Source of the DNA: Spirabiliibacterium mucosae
Lineage (GTDB): Bacteria > Pseudomonadota > Gammaproteobacteria > Enterobacterales > Pasteurellaceae
NCBI RefSeq assembly: GCF_014884965.1
Contig: NZ_JABTBO010000021.1
Location: forward strand, 1 to 38,668
Length of the DNA: 38,668 bases
Direction of reading: 5' to 3'
Shown here piece after piece: positions 1 to 10,063 of this stretch (within the stretch, counting starts at the first letter, position 1; each line of letters begins with the position of its first letter). A program made the translations under genes and the position numbers. The notes under the pieces are model-generated. The model made no database searches, was not told the DNA's origin, and worked only from the letters and a program-made list of their open reading frames with translations.

Positions 1-84
1 CTTCTCGCCTGAGATCAAGTAGTTTTTTCAACTTTGTGATCTTTTCTGACCGCACTTTGCATTGCTGTGCGTCAGTGGGTGCGA

Positions 85-112
85 ATTATAGAGCCTAGCA
101 AAACTTTGGCAA
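85..112 (-). promoter_or_regulatory. Candidate strong leftward promoter at the window edge
   Basis: Read on the minus strand there is TTGCCA, a 16-base spacer and a perfect TATAAT, followed by TCGCACCC. It points out of the left end of the window. No gene start is visible between it and base 1, so the transcribed gene lies outside. A consensus -10 with a GC-rich start region would fit a stable RNA gene, but this is inference. Confidence 0.5.
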
Positions 113-136
113 GTGTTTTTTTCACAAAAAATAATT

Positions 137-177
137 AAGTGCGGTTTTTATCGCCAACTTGCTGGCAAACCGCACTT
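137..177 (-). terminator. Terminator of ftsN made of an inverted USS pair
   Basis: An AAGTGCGGT at 137-145 and an ACCGCACTT at 169-177 form an inverted pair just beyond the ftsN stop codon. The 23-base loop is long for an intrinsic terminator, and the minus-strand tail is only moderately T-rich. Paired uptake signals are a known terminator form in Haemophilus. Confidence 0.55.
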
Positions 178-187
178 TTATTGTTGA

Positions 188-991
188 TTACATCGCCACA
201 ACCACGCAGGTCGCCACAGCTTTGGCGCGGTTAAGCTCCGCTTTTGCAGCGTTGCGATCGCCTACCGGCCCGATGAAAACACGCGTCCAGTTTGCGCTCA
301 CTGCGGTGCGGGCGTTAAAGCCTGACATCACCAGTTTAGCTTGTAGATTTTCAGCTTGTTGGCGATTTTTAAACGCGCCACATTGCAGGCCAAATTTGCC
401 TTTGCTGGCGGTGGCTTCTGCGCTTGGTGGAGCACTTTCATTGGCAGGTTTCTTCTCGCTTGGTGCGGCCTTTTTCTCCGCTTTGCTGGATTTGGCTTCA
501 GTGACCACCACCCCTTTTGGCTGTGGCTTATCGACCACCACCGGTTTTTCAACCACTTGTGGCGGTTTTTTGTCAACTTTTTGCTCTTTGATCGTTTGCT
601 CTTGCGGTTTTTCTACTTTTGGCACATTTGCCACAGGTTGATCCCGCTCAAGCATTTTTAGGATCTGCTTTTGCTCTTCGGTGAGATTTTGAATTTTGCT
701 GGTGTCTTTTGGCATATCCTCAATTGGAATTTCACGCGTTTCCAAATCGCGAATATAGCTCCACACCTCTTCAGGGCGGCTTGGCAGCGTGCTTTTTGGC
801 TGCTCTTCAACCGCACTTTCAGCCGGTGGCAGCGCCACACCACTTTCGGTTGACTTTTCTTTCAGCAAGAACAGCCCCGCGGCAAACGCAGCCACGATAC
901 CCAATAATATTATCAGCAATAGCGTTTTGTTCACTGGCGCGTGCTTTTTCTTTCTCGTTCTGCCTCTGGCGGCGTAATCTCGCTGAACCAC
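188..991 (-). CDS. ftsN: Cell division protein FtsN
   Basis: This is a bitopic inner-membrane protein of the divisome that binds peptidoglycan at the septum and triggers septal wall synthesis. The 267-residue product starts with a short basic cytoplasmic piece (the MVQRDYAARG start is typical of the family) and has one membrane segment at about residues 23-43. A long Lys/Pro/Glu-rich linker follows, then a C-terminal SPOR domain from about residue 197. Two cysteines in the SPOR domain (LQCGAF and ATCVVV) match the disulfide pair known in E. coli FtsN. The start codon is GTG at 991, preceded by AAAGG at a normal distance. It lies downstream of priA on the same strand with a gap of about 100 bases. 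The linker is poorly conserved in the family, so identity rests on the two ends. Confidence 0.92.
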   Translation of the reverse strand: MVQRDYAARGRTRKKKHAPVNKTLLLIILLGIVAAFAAGLFLLKEKSTESGVALPPAESAVEEQPKSTLPSRPEEVWSYIRDLETREIPIEDMPKDTSKIQNLTEEQKQILKMLERDQPVANVPKVEKPQEQTIKEQKVDKKPPQVVEKPVVVDKPQPKGVVVTEAKSSKAEKKAAPSEKKPANESAPPSAEATASKGKFGLQCGAFKNRQQAENLQAKLVMSGFNARTAVSANWTRVFIGPVGDRNAAKAELNRAKAVATCVVVAM

Positions 992-1045
992 GATGATAAC
1001 CTTTTGATCAACTTTAAAATGAATACTAAGTTAAGAATTTTACTC

Positions 1046-1064
1046 AAAAAAGGCGCTATTGCCT
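1046..1064 (-). terminator. Weak terminator candidate after priA
   Basis: On the minus strand a 4-base-pair stem (AGGC/GCCT, 6-base loop) is followed at once by six T residues. The stem is short, so termination may be partial and ftsN may share the priA transcript. Confidence 0.35.
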
Positions 1065-1088
1065 AGTATCAATGCAAAATATTCCCGC

Positions 1089-3293
1089 TTAGCTGAAATC
1101 GAGCGGGTCAACATCGACAATGCAATGGATGTTGCTTGGCGGTTCAATCTGCGCCTGCGCGAGGGTGTCGAGTAGTTGCTGCAGTGCGACTTTGGAGGGG
1201 TGTTGCAGCAGCAATTGCCAGTGGTAAAAGCCTGCTTTTTTCGGGTGGAGCCCCTCAATAGGCCCGAGAATTTGCACGCCGGCAAGCCCTTGCTGATGCA
1301 CAAACTGGGCCACGCGGTGGAGGTAATCAACCGCACTTTGGCTATTTTTGCTGCGGGTTTTGAACAGCGCTTGGCCTGCATACGGCGGCAAGCCGAGCTG
1401 TAATCGCAAGTGTAGTGCTTGTTGAGCAAACGCGCGGTAGCCTTCGGCGAGCAATGTTTGCAGCAGCGGATGCTGCGGAAAATGAGTTTGCAGCACCACT
1501 TCACCGGCTTGAACACCGCGGCCGGCACGGCCTGCCACTTGCACATAGAGCTGGGCAAGGCGCTCTTCGCTGCGGAAATCTTGCGAGAATAGCGCGCCGT
1601 CGATGTTAAGCAGCGCCACCAAGGTGACATCTGGGAAGTGATGCCCTTTGGCCAACATTTGCGTGCCGATTAAAATCTGGCTCTGTTTGGATTTAATCGT
1701 GCGCAGATGCGCCTCGAGGCTGCCTTTACGCGCCGTGCTGTCGCGGTCAATGCGCACCGCCTTAAATTCAGGGAAATGCTCAGCCAGCGCCTGCTCAAGC
1801 TGCTCGGTGCCCACGCCTGTTGTGATCAAATGGCTCGAACCGCACTTTGGGCACTGCTTAGGCACGGCGCGCTGAATGCCACAGTGATGGCAGCGCAAAT
1901 GGCGCGCATGTTGGTGATAAGTATAAGGCCTGTCGCATTGGTGGCACTGTTCGATGTGGCCGCATTCATGGCAGAGCATCACAGGCGCAAAGCCGCGGCG
2001 GTTAAGAAACAGCAGCACTTGATTGCCCTGCGCCAAATGGCGGCGCATCAGTTGCTCAAGTTTGGGCGAAATGCCTGCTTTGAGTGGCTGATTTTTCAAA
2101 TTTATGATTTGCTGCAACAACGCATGGGTGCTGATGGCGCGGCGGTCGAGTTGGAGATGGCGATATTTGCCTTTTTCAACATTGGCTAAGCTCTCCAAAC
2201 TTGGGGTGGCACTGCCGAGGATAATCGGGATGCCAAGCTTGCGCGCCCGCACCACGGCCATGTCGCGAGCATGATATCGCCACTGGCTGTCTTGTTGTTT
2301 ATAGGACGCGTCGTGCTCTTCATCGACGATGATCAAGCCAAGATCGTGAAATTGCGTAAATAGCGCCGAGCGCGTGCCAATCACAATGCTGCTGGCACCG
2401 CACTTTGCTCTTTTCCAGGCACTGAAACGTTGCAGATCCGTCAGGCTTGAATGCAACACATCAATCGGCACGTTAAAGCGCTGCTCAACGCTGCGCACCA
2501 GCTGCGGGGTTAAGCCGATTTCGGGCACGAGTAATAAAACTTGCTTGCCTTGACTCAGCTGCGCCTCGATTGCTTGCAGGTACACCTCTGTTTTACCTGA
2601 ACCTGTGATGCCGTCAAGCAGCCAAGTGGTGTGCCCTTTGGCCATCACAATAGCATTAACGGCCAGCGCTTGCCCTTTATTCAGCCGCGGTTTGTTCTCT
2701 GTCGCCAGCCACTGGGCTGAAAGTGCGGTTTGCCAAGGCGTGAGGGAGGGCTGTTGTTGGCACTTTTCTACATAGCCCTTTTCCAGCAATGCGCGCAGCA
2801 CTGCCGCACTCGCCTCAATCGCCTGCGCGGGCAATGTCTGTTCTGGCGCCTTGGCCAAGTGCGCAAGCAGTGCTTTTTGCTTTTGCGCACGGCCTAACGC
2901 ATCATCACAAAGTGCGGTTTGCCCCGCGGGAGTGAGGCGGTAAACCACGCTCGGCGTCAACGCATCCTGCTCGCCGGCGCGCAATTTTGCCGGCAGCGCT
3001 TGAAACAACACCTCACCTAGGCCGACGTGATAATAACGCGCCGCCCAGTGCAGGAGTGCAAATAACTCATCAGTGAAAATTGGCTTATCATCTAGCACCT
3101 CGCACAGCACTTTGAGTTTGTCTTGCGCAATCGCCGTTTGTGCTGGCTTTTCGATCACGATCGCGGTGCGGGTTTGCCGCCCAAAAGGCACGCGCACGCG
3201 CGCACCGATGGCAATGGGCGTGTCATCAGGAGCAAAATAATCGAATGTTTTTGCCAGCGGCATGGCCAGCACGGTGCGCACGAGGGTTGGCAT
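1089..3293 (-). CDS. priA: Primosomal protein N', replication restart helicase PriA
   Basis: PriA is a superfamily 2 DNA helicase that recognises stalled forks and reloads the replisome. The 734-residue product has the N-terminal DNA-binding region, a Walker A motif (GITGSGKTEVY, near residue 230), the DEEH box, eight cysteines in four CxxC-like pairs forming the two zinc sites (CHECGHIEQCHQC through CPKCG), and the QVAGRAGRG helicase motif. Length agrees with E. coli PriA (732). The reading frame stays open to 3344, but I choose the ATG at 3293 because AAGGAG sits six bases before it and the protein then begins MPTLVRTVLAMPL, as in the family. It contains five uptake signals. It is divergent from rpmE, as in many gammaproteobacteria. 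Confidence 0.97.
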   Translation of the reverse strand: MPTLVRTVLAMPLAKTFDYFAPDDTPIAIGARVRVPFGRQTRTAIVIEKPAQTAIAQDKLKVLCEVLDDKPIFTDELFALLHWAARYYHVGLGEVLFQALPAKLRAGEQDALTPSVVYRLTPAGQTALCDDALGRAQKQKALLAHLAKAPEQTLPAQAIEASAAVLRALLEKGYVEKCQQQPSLTPWQTALSAQWLATENKPRLNKGQALAVNAIVMAKGHTTWLLDGITGSGKTEVYLQAIEAQLSQGKQVLLLVPEIGLTPQLVRSVEQRFNVPIDVLHSSLTDLQRFSAWKRAKCGASSIVIGTRSALFTQFHDLGLIIVDEEHDASYKQQDSQWRYHARDMAVVRARKLGIPIILGSATPSLESLANVEKGKYRHLQLDRRAISTHALLQQIINLKNQPLKAGISPKLEQLMRRHLAQGNQVLLFLNRRGFAPVMLCHECGHIEQCHQCDRPYTYHQHARHLRCHHCGIQRAVPKQCPKCGSSHLITTGVGTEQLEQALAEHFPEFKAVRIDRDSTARKGSLEAHLRTIKSKQSQILIGTQMLAKGHHFPDVTLVALLNIDGALFSQDFRSEERLAQLYVQVAGRAGRGVQAGEVVLQTHFPQHPLLQTLLAEGYRAFAQQALHLRLQLGLPPYAGQALFKTRSKNSQSAVDYLHRVAQFVHQQGLAGVQILGPIEGLHPKKAGFYHWQLLLQHPSKVALQQLLDTLAQAQIEPPSNIHCIVDVDPLDFS

Positions 3294-3357
3294 AGCTCTC
3301 CTTATTTTCGCCTCAAGTATAGCCGATCTTTTCTCAAACCGCACTTTGCAAATAAAG

Positions 3358-3386
3358 TTGCGAACAAGCGTTTTATTTTGTATAAT
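3358..3386 (+). promoter_or_regulatory. Sigma-70 promoter of rpmE
   Basis: TTGCGA at 3358-3363, a 17-base spacer and a perfect TATAAT at 3381-3386. The predicted start near 3393 leaves a leader of about 95 bases before the rpmE ATG. The leader holds a small hairpin (GTGC, loop, GCAC, near 3408-3421) and could house the autogenous control described for E. coli L31; that part is inference. Confidence 0.8.
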
Positions 3387-3487
3387 TCACCGCCTTAAAT
3401 ACAAGGTTGTGCGATTTGCACTTGATTAATACATATGGTGTCGGGCAGTTGATCCGATAGCGATATGGCTTCACATTGAGGTTTTCT

Positions 3488-3703
3488 ATGAAACAAGGTA
3501 TTCATCCAGAATATAAAGAAGTGACTGCAACGTGTTCTTGCGGTAACGTGATTAAAGTTCGTTCCACTGTGGGGCACGATATTAACCTGGACGTATGCGG
3601 TGTTTGTCACCCATTCTACACAGGTAAACAACGTGTAGTGGACACTGGCGGTCGTGTAGAGCGTTTCAACAAACGTTTCAGCATTCCTGGTTCTAAAAAA
3701 TAA
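3488..3703 (+). CDS. rpmE: 50S ribosomal protein bL31, zinc-binding form
   Basis: bL31 belongs to the large ribosomal subunit and takes part in the bridge to the small subunit. The 71-residue product starts [12 protein letters not shown] and carries four cysteines (CSC near residues 16-18, CGVC near 37-40), the zinc ribbon of the C+ form. Zinc-free paralogues replace it under zinc limitation in some bacteria; none is seen here. An in-frame ATG exists at 3476, but the ATG at 3488 is preceded by TTGAGG and gives the standard N-terminus. The gene has its own strong promoter and terminator, so it is monocistronic. Confidence 0.97.
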   Translation: MKQGIHPEYKEVTATCSCGNVIKVRSTVGHDINLDVCGVCHPFYTGKQRVVDTGGRVERFNKRFSIPGSKK

Positions 3704-3730
3704 GTGGTGACCGCACTTTTATCTTTCTCA

Positions 3731-3755
3731 AACCGAGCTTATGCTCGGTTTTTTA
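3731..3755 (+). terminator. Intrinsic terminator of rpmE
   Basis: An eight-base-pair stem AACCGAGC / GCTCGGTT with a four-base loop is followed by a run of T. It stands between rpmE and the mazG ribosome binding site. Confidence 0.85.
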
Positions 3756-3771
3756 TTATCAAGGAGAACGT

Positions 3772-4452
3772 ATGCACGCAATTGATCGATTAGTGGACAT
3801 TATGCGCCAGCTGCGCAACCCCAACGGCGGCTGCCCATGGGATTTGGAGCAAACCTATCAAAGCATGATCCCCAATGTGTTAGAAGAAAGCTACGAGGTG
3901 GTGGAAACCTTGCAAGAGCCTGATTTTCGCGCAATGCGTGAAGAGCTCGGCGATCTGTTATTGCAAGTGATCTTTTTAAGCCAACTAGCTGCTGAAGATA
4001 AGCAATTTGATTTTGAAGCCGTGGTGAATAATCTCAACGAGAAGCTCGTCTTCCGCCACCCGCACGTGTTTGGCGAACAACAAGCGCAAAACGGTGAAGA
4101 GGCACTGAAAAACTGGGAAGCGCAAAAAGCGCAAGAGCGATTAAAGAAAAAGCAATTTTCACTGCTTGACGACATCCCCCGCGCTCTGCCTGCCTTGCTG
4201 CGCGCCGAAAAACTGCAAAAACGCATCGCTAAATTGGATGCCGACACGCCAAGCCGCGCGGATTTGATGTCACACAGTGTGCAACTTCTCCACAACCTAC
4301 AAGGCAACGCACAAGACAGCGAAGCATTAGGCCAACTGCTCTATGCAGTGGTGGGATTATGCCGACAATCTGGCTTGAAAGCAGAAAGCCTACTGCGAGA
4401 TGAAAACGATCGGCGAGAAAAAGCCGCACGCGAGGCGGAACAGAAAACCTAA
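3772..4452 (+). CDS. mazG: Nucleoside triphosphate pyrophosphohydrolase MazG, C-terminal domain degenerate
   Basis: MazG hydrolyses NTPs to NMP and pyrophosphate. The usual enzyme has two MazG domains in about 263 residues. Here the product is 226 residues. The N-terminal domain is intact: CPWD near 21-24, the glutamates of LEESYE near 38-42, and EELGD near 57-61, which are the metal ligands. In the second half the family continues through the middle (DDIPRALPALLRAEKLQKR). The second EExxE helix, however, is replaced by a stretch with SVQLLHN and the second EExxD by EALGQ, and about 35 C-terminal residues are missing. No frameshift explains this, since a terminator follows at 4472. AAGGAG precedes the ATG. 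See findings. Confidence 0.9.
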   Translation: MHAIDRLVDIMRQLRNPNGGCPWDLEQTYQSMIPNVLEESYEVVETLQEPDFRAMREELGDLLLQVIFLSQLAAEDKQFDFEAVVNNLNEKLVFRHPHVFGEQQAQNGEEALKNWEAQKAQERLKKKQFSLLDDIPRALPALLRAEKLQKRIAKLDADTPSRADLMSHSVQLLHNLQGNAQDSEALGQLLYAVVGLCRQSGLKAESLLRDENDRREKAAREAEQKT

Positions 4453-4471
4453 AGTGCGGTTTCAGGCAACA

Positions 4472-4498
4472 AAAAAGGGCGAGTGAATCGCCCTTTTT
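4472..4498. terminator. Bidirectional terminator between mazG and tuf
   Basis: An 11-base-pair stem, AAAAAGGGCGA with TCGCCCTTTTT, has a five-base loop. It has T tracts on both strands and separates the converging mazG and tuf genes. Confidence 0.88.
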
Positions 4499-4510
4499 AT
4501 TCAGCATCAA

Positions 4511-5707
<1,197 letters not shown>

Positions 5708-5716
5708 TTATGTGTG

Positions 5717-5740
5717 ACCGTAAGCCCGAAGGCCTACGGT
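5717..5740 (-). other. UUCG-capped hairpin in the fusA-tuf spacer
   Basis: On the minus strand a ten-base-pair stem (ACCGTAGGCC with GGCTTACGGT, one G-T wobble) closes a TTCG tetraloop. It ends about 20 bases before the tuf start codon. No T tract follows, so it is not a terminator. It may be an RNA processing or stability element; this is inference. Confidence 0.65.
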
Positions 5741-5753
5741 TTGGTTAACAAAA

Positions 5754-7859
5754 TTATTTTGCTTTGCGCGCTTCAATTACAGCACTTGCAACGCTAGATG
5801 GTGCTTCAGCATATTTCAATGGTTCCATTGAATATGACGCACGACCTTGAGTTTGTGAACGCAGGTCAGTTGCATAGCCAAACATTTCAGACAATGGCAC
5901 TTGTGCGCGAACGATTTTCGCAAGGCCTAAATCTTCCATGCCTTCAACCAGACCACGACGACGGTTCAAGTCACCGATCACATCACCCATGTACTCTTCT
6001 GGTGTTTCCACTTCCACTTTCATGATTGGTTCAAGCAATACAGGGTTTGCTTTCGCAAAACCGGCTTTGAACGCAAGTGAAGCGGCCAATTTAAACGCCA
6101 ATTCAGAGGAGTCAACATCATGGTATGAACCAAAGTGCAAACGAACACCCAAATCAACCACAGGGTAGCCCGCTAATGGGCCTGATTTCAATTGCTCTTG
6201 GATACCTTTATCAACCGCTGGGATGTATTCACCAGGGATTACACCACCTTTGATTTCGTTGACGAATTCGTAGCCTGGGCCTTCTGGATCCAGTGGGTAC
6301 ATATCGATCACTACGTGACCATATTGACCACGACCACCAGATTGTTTTGCGTGTTTACCTTCAACATCGTTCACAGCGGTGCGGATAGTTTCACGGTAAG
6401 CCACTTGTGGTTTACCAACGTTCGCTTCCACTTTAAACTCACGACGCATACGGTCAACGATGATGTCTAAGTGCAATTCACCCATACCAGAGATAATGGT
6501 TTCACCCGATTCTTCGTCAGTGTGAACACGGAAAGAAGGATCTTCTTGCGCCAAACGGCTAAGTGCGATACCCATTTTCTCTTGGTCAGCTTTGGTTTTA
6601 GGTTCAACCGCAACCGCGATGACGGGATCTGGGAATTCCATACGCTCAAGGATGATTGGCGCATCTTGTGAACACAATGTGTCACCAGTACCCACATCTT
6701 TCAAGCCGATCGCAGCGGCGATATCGCCTGCGCGAACTTCTTTGATTTCATCACGTTTGTTGGCGTGCATCTGTACGATACGACCAAAACGTTCGCGTTT
6801 ATCTTTCACCGAGTTCAACACAGTATCACCTGAGTTAACCACACCAGAGTAAACACGGAAGAAGGTCAAGTTACCCACAAATGGGTCGGTTGCGATTTTA
6901 AACGCCAATGCCGCAAATGGCTCGTCATCGCTTGCGTGACGCTCGCCTTCTGTTTCATCTGGGTTGATACCTTTGATTGCAGGCACATCAGTTGGTGCTG
7001 GCAGGTAATCAACAACCGCGTCAAGCATGGCTTGTACACCTTTGTTTTTAAAGGCTGAACCACAAGTGACCAAAATAATTTCGTTGTTCAATACACGGGT
7101 ACGGATAGCCGATTTGATCTCTTCTTCAGTCAAATCTTCACCGCCGAGGTATTTTTCCATCAACTCTTCAGAGGCTTCTGCCGCTGATTCGATCAAGTTT
7201 TGGTGCCATTCATCGGCCAACTCTTGCAATTCAGCAGGAATGTCTTCATAGGTGAATGTCATACCCTGGTCGGCTTCATTCCAGTTGATCGCTTTCATTT
7301 TTAACAGATCAACCACACCTTTGAAGTTGTCTTCTGCGCCGATTGGCAATTGAATTGGCACAGCAGTACCGCCTAAGCGGGTTTTGATTTGCTCAACCAC
7401 ACGTAGGAAGTTTGCACCTGTACGGTCCATTTTGTTCACGAACGCGATACGCGGCACGTGATATTTGTTAGCTTGGCGCCATACAGTTTCAGATTGAGGT
7501 TGTACACCACCAACCGCACAGTAAACCATCACCGCACCGTCAAGTACACGCATTGAACGTTCTACTTCGATAGTAAAGTCAACGTGTCCTGGGGTATCGA
7601 TAATGTTGATACGGTGTTGTGGGAATTGGTTTGACATTCCGCTCCAGAATGCCGTTGTAGCCGCAGAGGTAATTGTGATACCACGCTCTTGCTCTTGTTC
7701 CATCCAGTCCATGGTCGCGGCGCCATCATGCACCTCACCAATTTTATGGCTTATCCCAGTATAGAACAAAATACGCTCAGTGGTCGTTGTTTTACCTGCG
7801 TCGATGTGAGCACTGATACCGATGTTACGATAGCGCTCAATGGGAGTAGTTCTAGCCAC
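5754..7859 (-). CDS. fusA: Elongation factor G
   Basis: EF-G is the translocase GTPase of elongation and also acts in ribosome recycling. The 701-residue product has the usual family length. Visible motifs are the G1 loop [13 protein letters not shown], the switch segment [14 protein letters not shown] and NKMDRTG, followed by the later domains including [11 protein letters not shown] and the C-terminal domain. It lies third in the str operon, 86 bases after rpsG. That spacer holds a hairpin with a consensus -10 box in its loop (7898-7935), so fusA-tuf may also be transcribed on their own. There are no uptake signals inside. Confidence 0.98.
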   Translation of the reverse strand: MARTTPIERYRNIGISAHIDAGKTTTTERILFYTGISHKIGEVHDGAATMDWMEQEQERGITITSAATTAFWSGMSNQFPQHRINIIDTPGHVDFTIEVERSMRVLDGAVMVYCAVGGVQPQSETVWRQANKYHVPRIAFVNKMDRTGANFLRVVEQIKTRLGGTAVPIQLPIGAEDNFKGVVDLLKMKAINWNEADQGMTFTYEDIPAELQELADEWHQNLIESAAEASEELMEKYLGGEDLTEEEIKSAIRTRVLNNEIILVTCGSAFKNKGVQAMLDAVVDYLPAPTDVPAIKGINPDETEGERHASDDEPFAALAFKIATDPFVGNLTFFRVYSGVVNSGDTVLNSVKDKRERFGRIVQMHANKRDEIKEVRAGDIAAAIGLKDVGTGDTLCSQDAPIILERMEFPDPVIAVAVEPKTKADQEKMGIALSRLAQEDPSFRVHTDEESGETIISGMGELHLDIIVDRMRREFKVEANVGKPQVAYRETIRTAVNDVEGKHAKQSGGRGQYGHVVIDMYPLDPEGPGYEFVNEIKGGVIPGEYIPAVDKGIQEQLKSGPLAGYPVVDLGVRLHFGSYHDVDSSELAFKLAASLAFKAGFAKANPVLLEPIMKVEVETPEEYMGDVIGDLNRRRGLVEGMEDLGLAKIVRAQVPLSEMFGYATDLRSQTQGRASYSMEPLKYAEAPSSVASAVIEARKAK

Positions 7860-7897
7860 GATTATTTCCTCTCGTTAGGCGTTGAAAAAATTCTGTT

Positions 7898-7935
7898 ACG
7901 CAGGCCATTATACAGCCTGCGTATCGATTACACAA
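7898..7935 (-). promoter_or_regulatory. Hairpin with embedded internal promoter before fusA
   Basis: An eight-base-pair stem ACGCAGGC / GCCTGCGT (7898-7905 and 7915-7922) encloses ATTATA, which reads TATAAT on the minus strand at 7907-7912. Seventeen bases upstream lies TTGTGT (7930-7935). The fit to a sigma-70 promoter for fusA-tuf is good, but the element could equally act only as an RNA hairpin. Confidence 0.5.
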
Positions 7936-7945
7936 AAGTGCGGTA

Positions 7946-8437
<492 letters not shown>

Positions 8438-8526
8438 TCAGGTTACCCAAAACTCTTTGTTACTGGAGTCTGGTGATATTAATAGGTTGCTAAAATATTA
8501 CGTTTGGCCTTACTTAACGGAGTCCA

Positions 8527-8900
<374 letters not shown>

Positions 8901-8978
8901 TAAAAAAGCTCCAGTTTTAATAATTATTCATAAATAGAATGTATAAAAATCCACCACCTTATACAAGATGGACGCCAA

Positions 8979-9007
8979 ATTGTAGTCTTTGCAACCTGTG
9001 ATGTCAA
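8979..9007 (-). promoter_or_regulatory. Main promoter of the str operon
   Basis: On the minus strand a perfect TTGACA (9002-9007), a 17-base spacer and TACAAT (8979-8984) stand about 80 bases before the rpsL start codon, directly after tusB. Confidence 0.85.
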
Positions 9008-9028
9008 GTTTAATCGGGGGGTTTATGC

Positions 9029-9316
9029 TCACAGCGCCAGCTGTGGGTAGAACTGCTCGCTCACACGCACCAGCTCAGCCAGGCCGATTGGCTCAATCGC
9101 GGGCAGTGTGGTGAAAAGTGCACTCAGGTTGCGCGCCTTGATATCTTGCGCCAACGCATAACACGGGATGTTAAGTGAGATCAATAAAGTGCGGTGCGTC
9201 TGTGCTAACATCACGCCCTCTTGCCACAACAGCACGGCGTCATCGGCGCGGAGGTGGGCGAGAATGCGCGCGAGTTCATCTTCGGGGTAATGGGATTTCG
9301 AGAAAGTGTATAACAT
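9029..9316 (-). CDS. tusB: Sulfurtransferase subunit TusB (DsrH family)
   Basis: TusB is part of the TusBCD complex that relays sulfur from TusA to TusE for 2-thiouridine synthesis in tRNA. The product has 95 residues, the E. coli length. The frame opens with GTG at 9322, but the ATG at 9316 follows GAGG at a good distance and gives the family N-terminus MLYTFSKS. It lies seven bases after tusC and is the last gene of the tusDCB cluster. The family is divergent, so identity rests on length, position and partners as much as on sequence. Confidence 0.85.
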   Translation of the reverse strand: MLYTFSKSHYPEDELARILAHLRADDAVLLWQEGVMLAQTHRTLLISLNIPCYALAQDIKARNLSALFTTLPAIEPIGLAELVRVSEQFYPQLAL

Positions 9317-9323
9317 CGCCACC

Positions 9324-9686
9324 TCAAAAGGTTAAGATCTTGACCGCACTTTGCAGTTTGGCGGTGTAATCTGCGCGCGTAAGCACTGAGCAGTCAAGCA
9401 ATAAATCATCTGTGGTGAGCGCCCAATCCTGCATTGCATCCGCGCAAACGTAGCATTGCTCAATTTCATAAAGAGTGAGCAATTTAAAGCGTTTTAAAAA
9501 ATCTAGCTGGCCAATATCACTTGGCGTTTGACCGCACTTGATGTTCAGCACGCCGCGGCCTTGGAAAAACACCGCCAGCTCCTCAGGCTCTAAAAAGGCC
9601 GTGGCGGCAAGCACTGCGTCAAGCCCCTCACGCGAGGCCGCACTTTCAAAAGGGCTGTGGGTGAACACAATCGCCAGTTTGATCAT
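9324..9686 (-). CDS. tusC: Sulfurtransferase subunit TusC (DsrF family)
   Basis: This is the second subunit of the TusBCD sulfur relay complex. The product has 120 residues (E. coli 119) and starts MIKLAIVFTHSPF, with the alpha/beta fold pattern of the DsrEF family and the conserved segment AVFFQGRGVLNIK. Its start overlaps the tusD stop codon by four bases (ATGA), which suggests translational coupling. Two uptake signals lie inside. Confidence 0.92.
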   Translation of the reverse strand: MIKLAIVFTHSPFESAASREGLDAVLAATAFLEPEELAVFFQGRGVLNIKCGQTPSDIGQLDFLKRFKLLTLYEIEQCYVCADAMQDWALTTDDLLLDCSVLTRADYTAKLQSAVKILTF

Positions 9687-10063
9687 AACGTCACCACCCT
9701 GTCGGCTTGCAGCGTGGCTTGGATAAAATCCGCCAGGCCTGCCAGCTCAAAGTGCGGTGCGAGGTTGCTCGCCTGCCCGCTAGCGCTGCTGTCAGAGTTC
9801 ACCACGCCCCGACGTTGCGCCGCGGCAATGCACAAGTTCAACCGCACTTGATGTTTTTCGGCGAACGCCTGCCACTGCGCGGTCAAATTCGGCTCGTCAT
9901 TGGCAGGATAATTCAAGGCGTTGCCCGTCAACACGCCCTCGCCATAGAAAAACACCTGCGCAATCTCGTGACCGCACTTGAGCAATTCTGTGGCAAAGGC
10001 CAACGCCAAGGCATTGCCTGTGCCCACGTTGGGCGATTGGGTGACTTGCAACACGTAGCGCAT
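9683..10063 (-). CDS. tusD: Sulfurtransferase subunit TusD (DsrE family)
   Basis: TusD carries the persulfide in the TusBCD complex. The product has 126 residues (E. coli 128). Cysteine 78, in the segment LNLCIAAAQRRG, falls exactly at the position of the active cysteine of E. coli TusD, and the FFYGEGVLTGN loop is conserved. Its start codon overlaps the stop of the upstream regulator gene by one base (TGATG), so the two are co-translated. Three uptake signals lie in this short gene, an unusual density. Confidence 0.95.
   Translation of the reverse strand: MRYVLQVTQSPNVGTGNALALAFATELLKCGHEIAQVFFYGEGVLTGNALNYPANDEPNLTAQWQAFAEKHQVRLNLCIAAAQRRGVVNSDSSASGQASNLAPHFELAGLADFIQATLQADRVVTL

Noticed and set aside
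159-641. Plus-strand 160-residue frame antisense to ftsN
   Set aside because: Its composition is that of the complement of a Lys/Pro-rich linker; ftsN on the other strand is clear.
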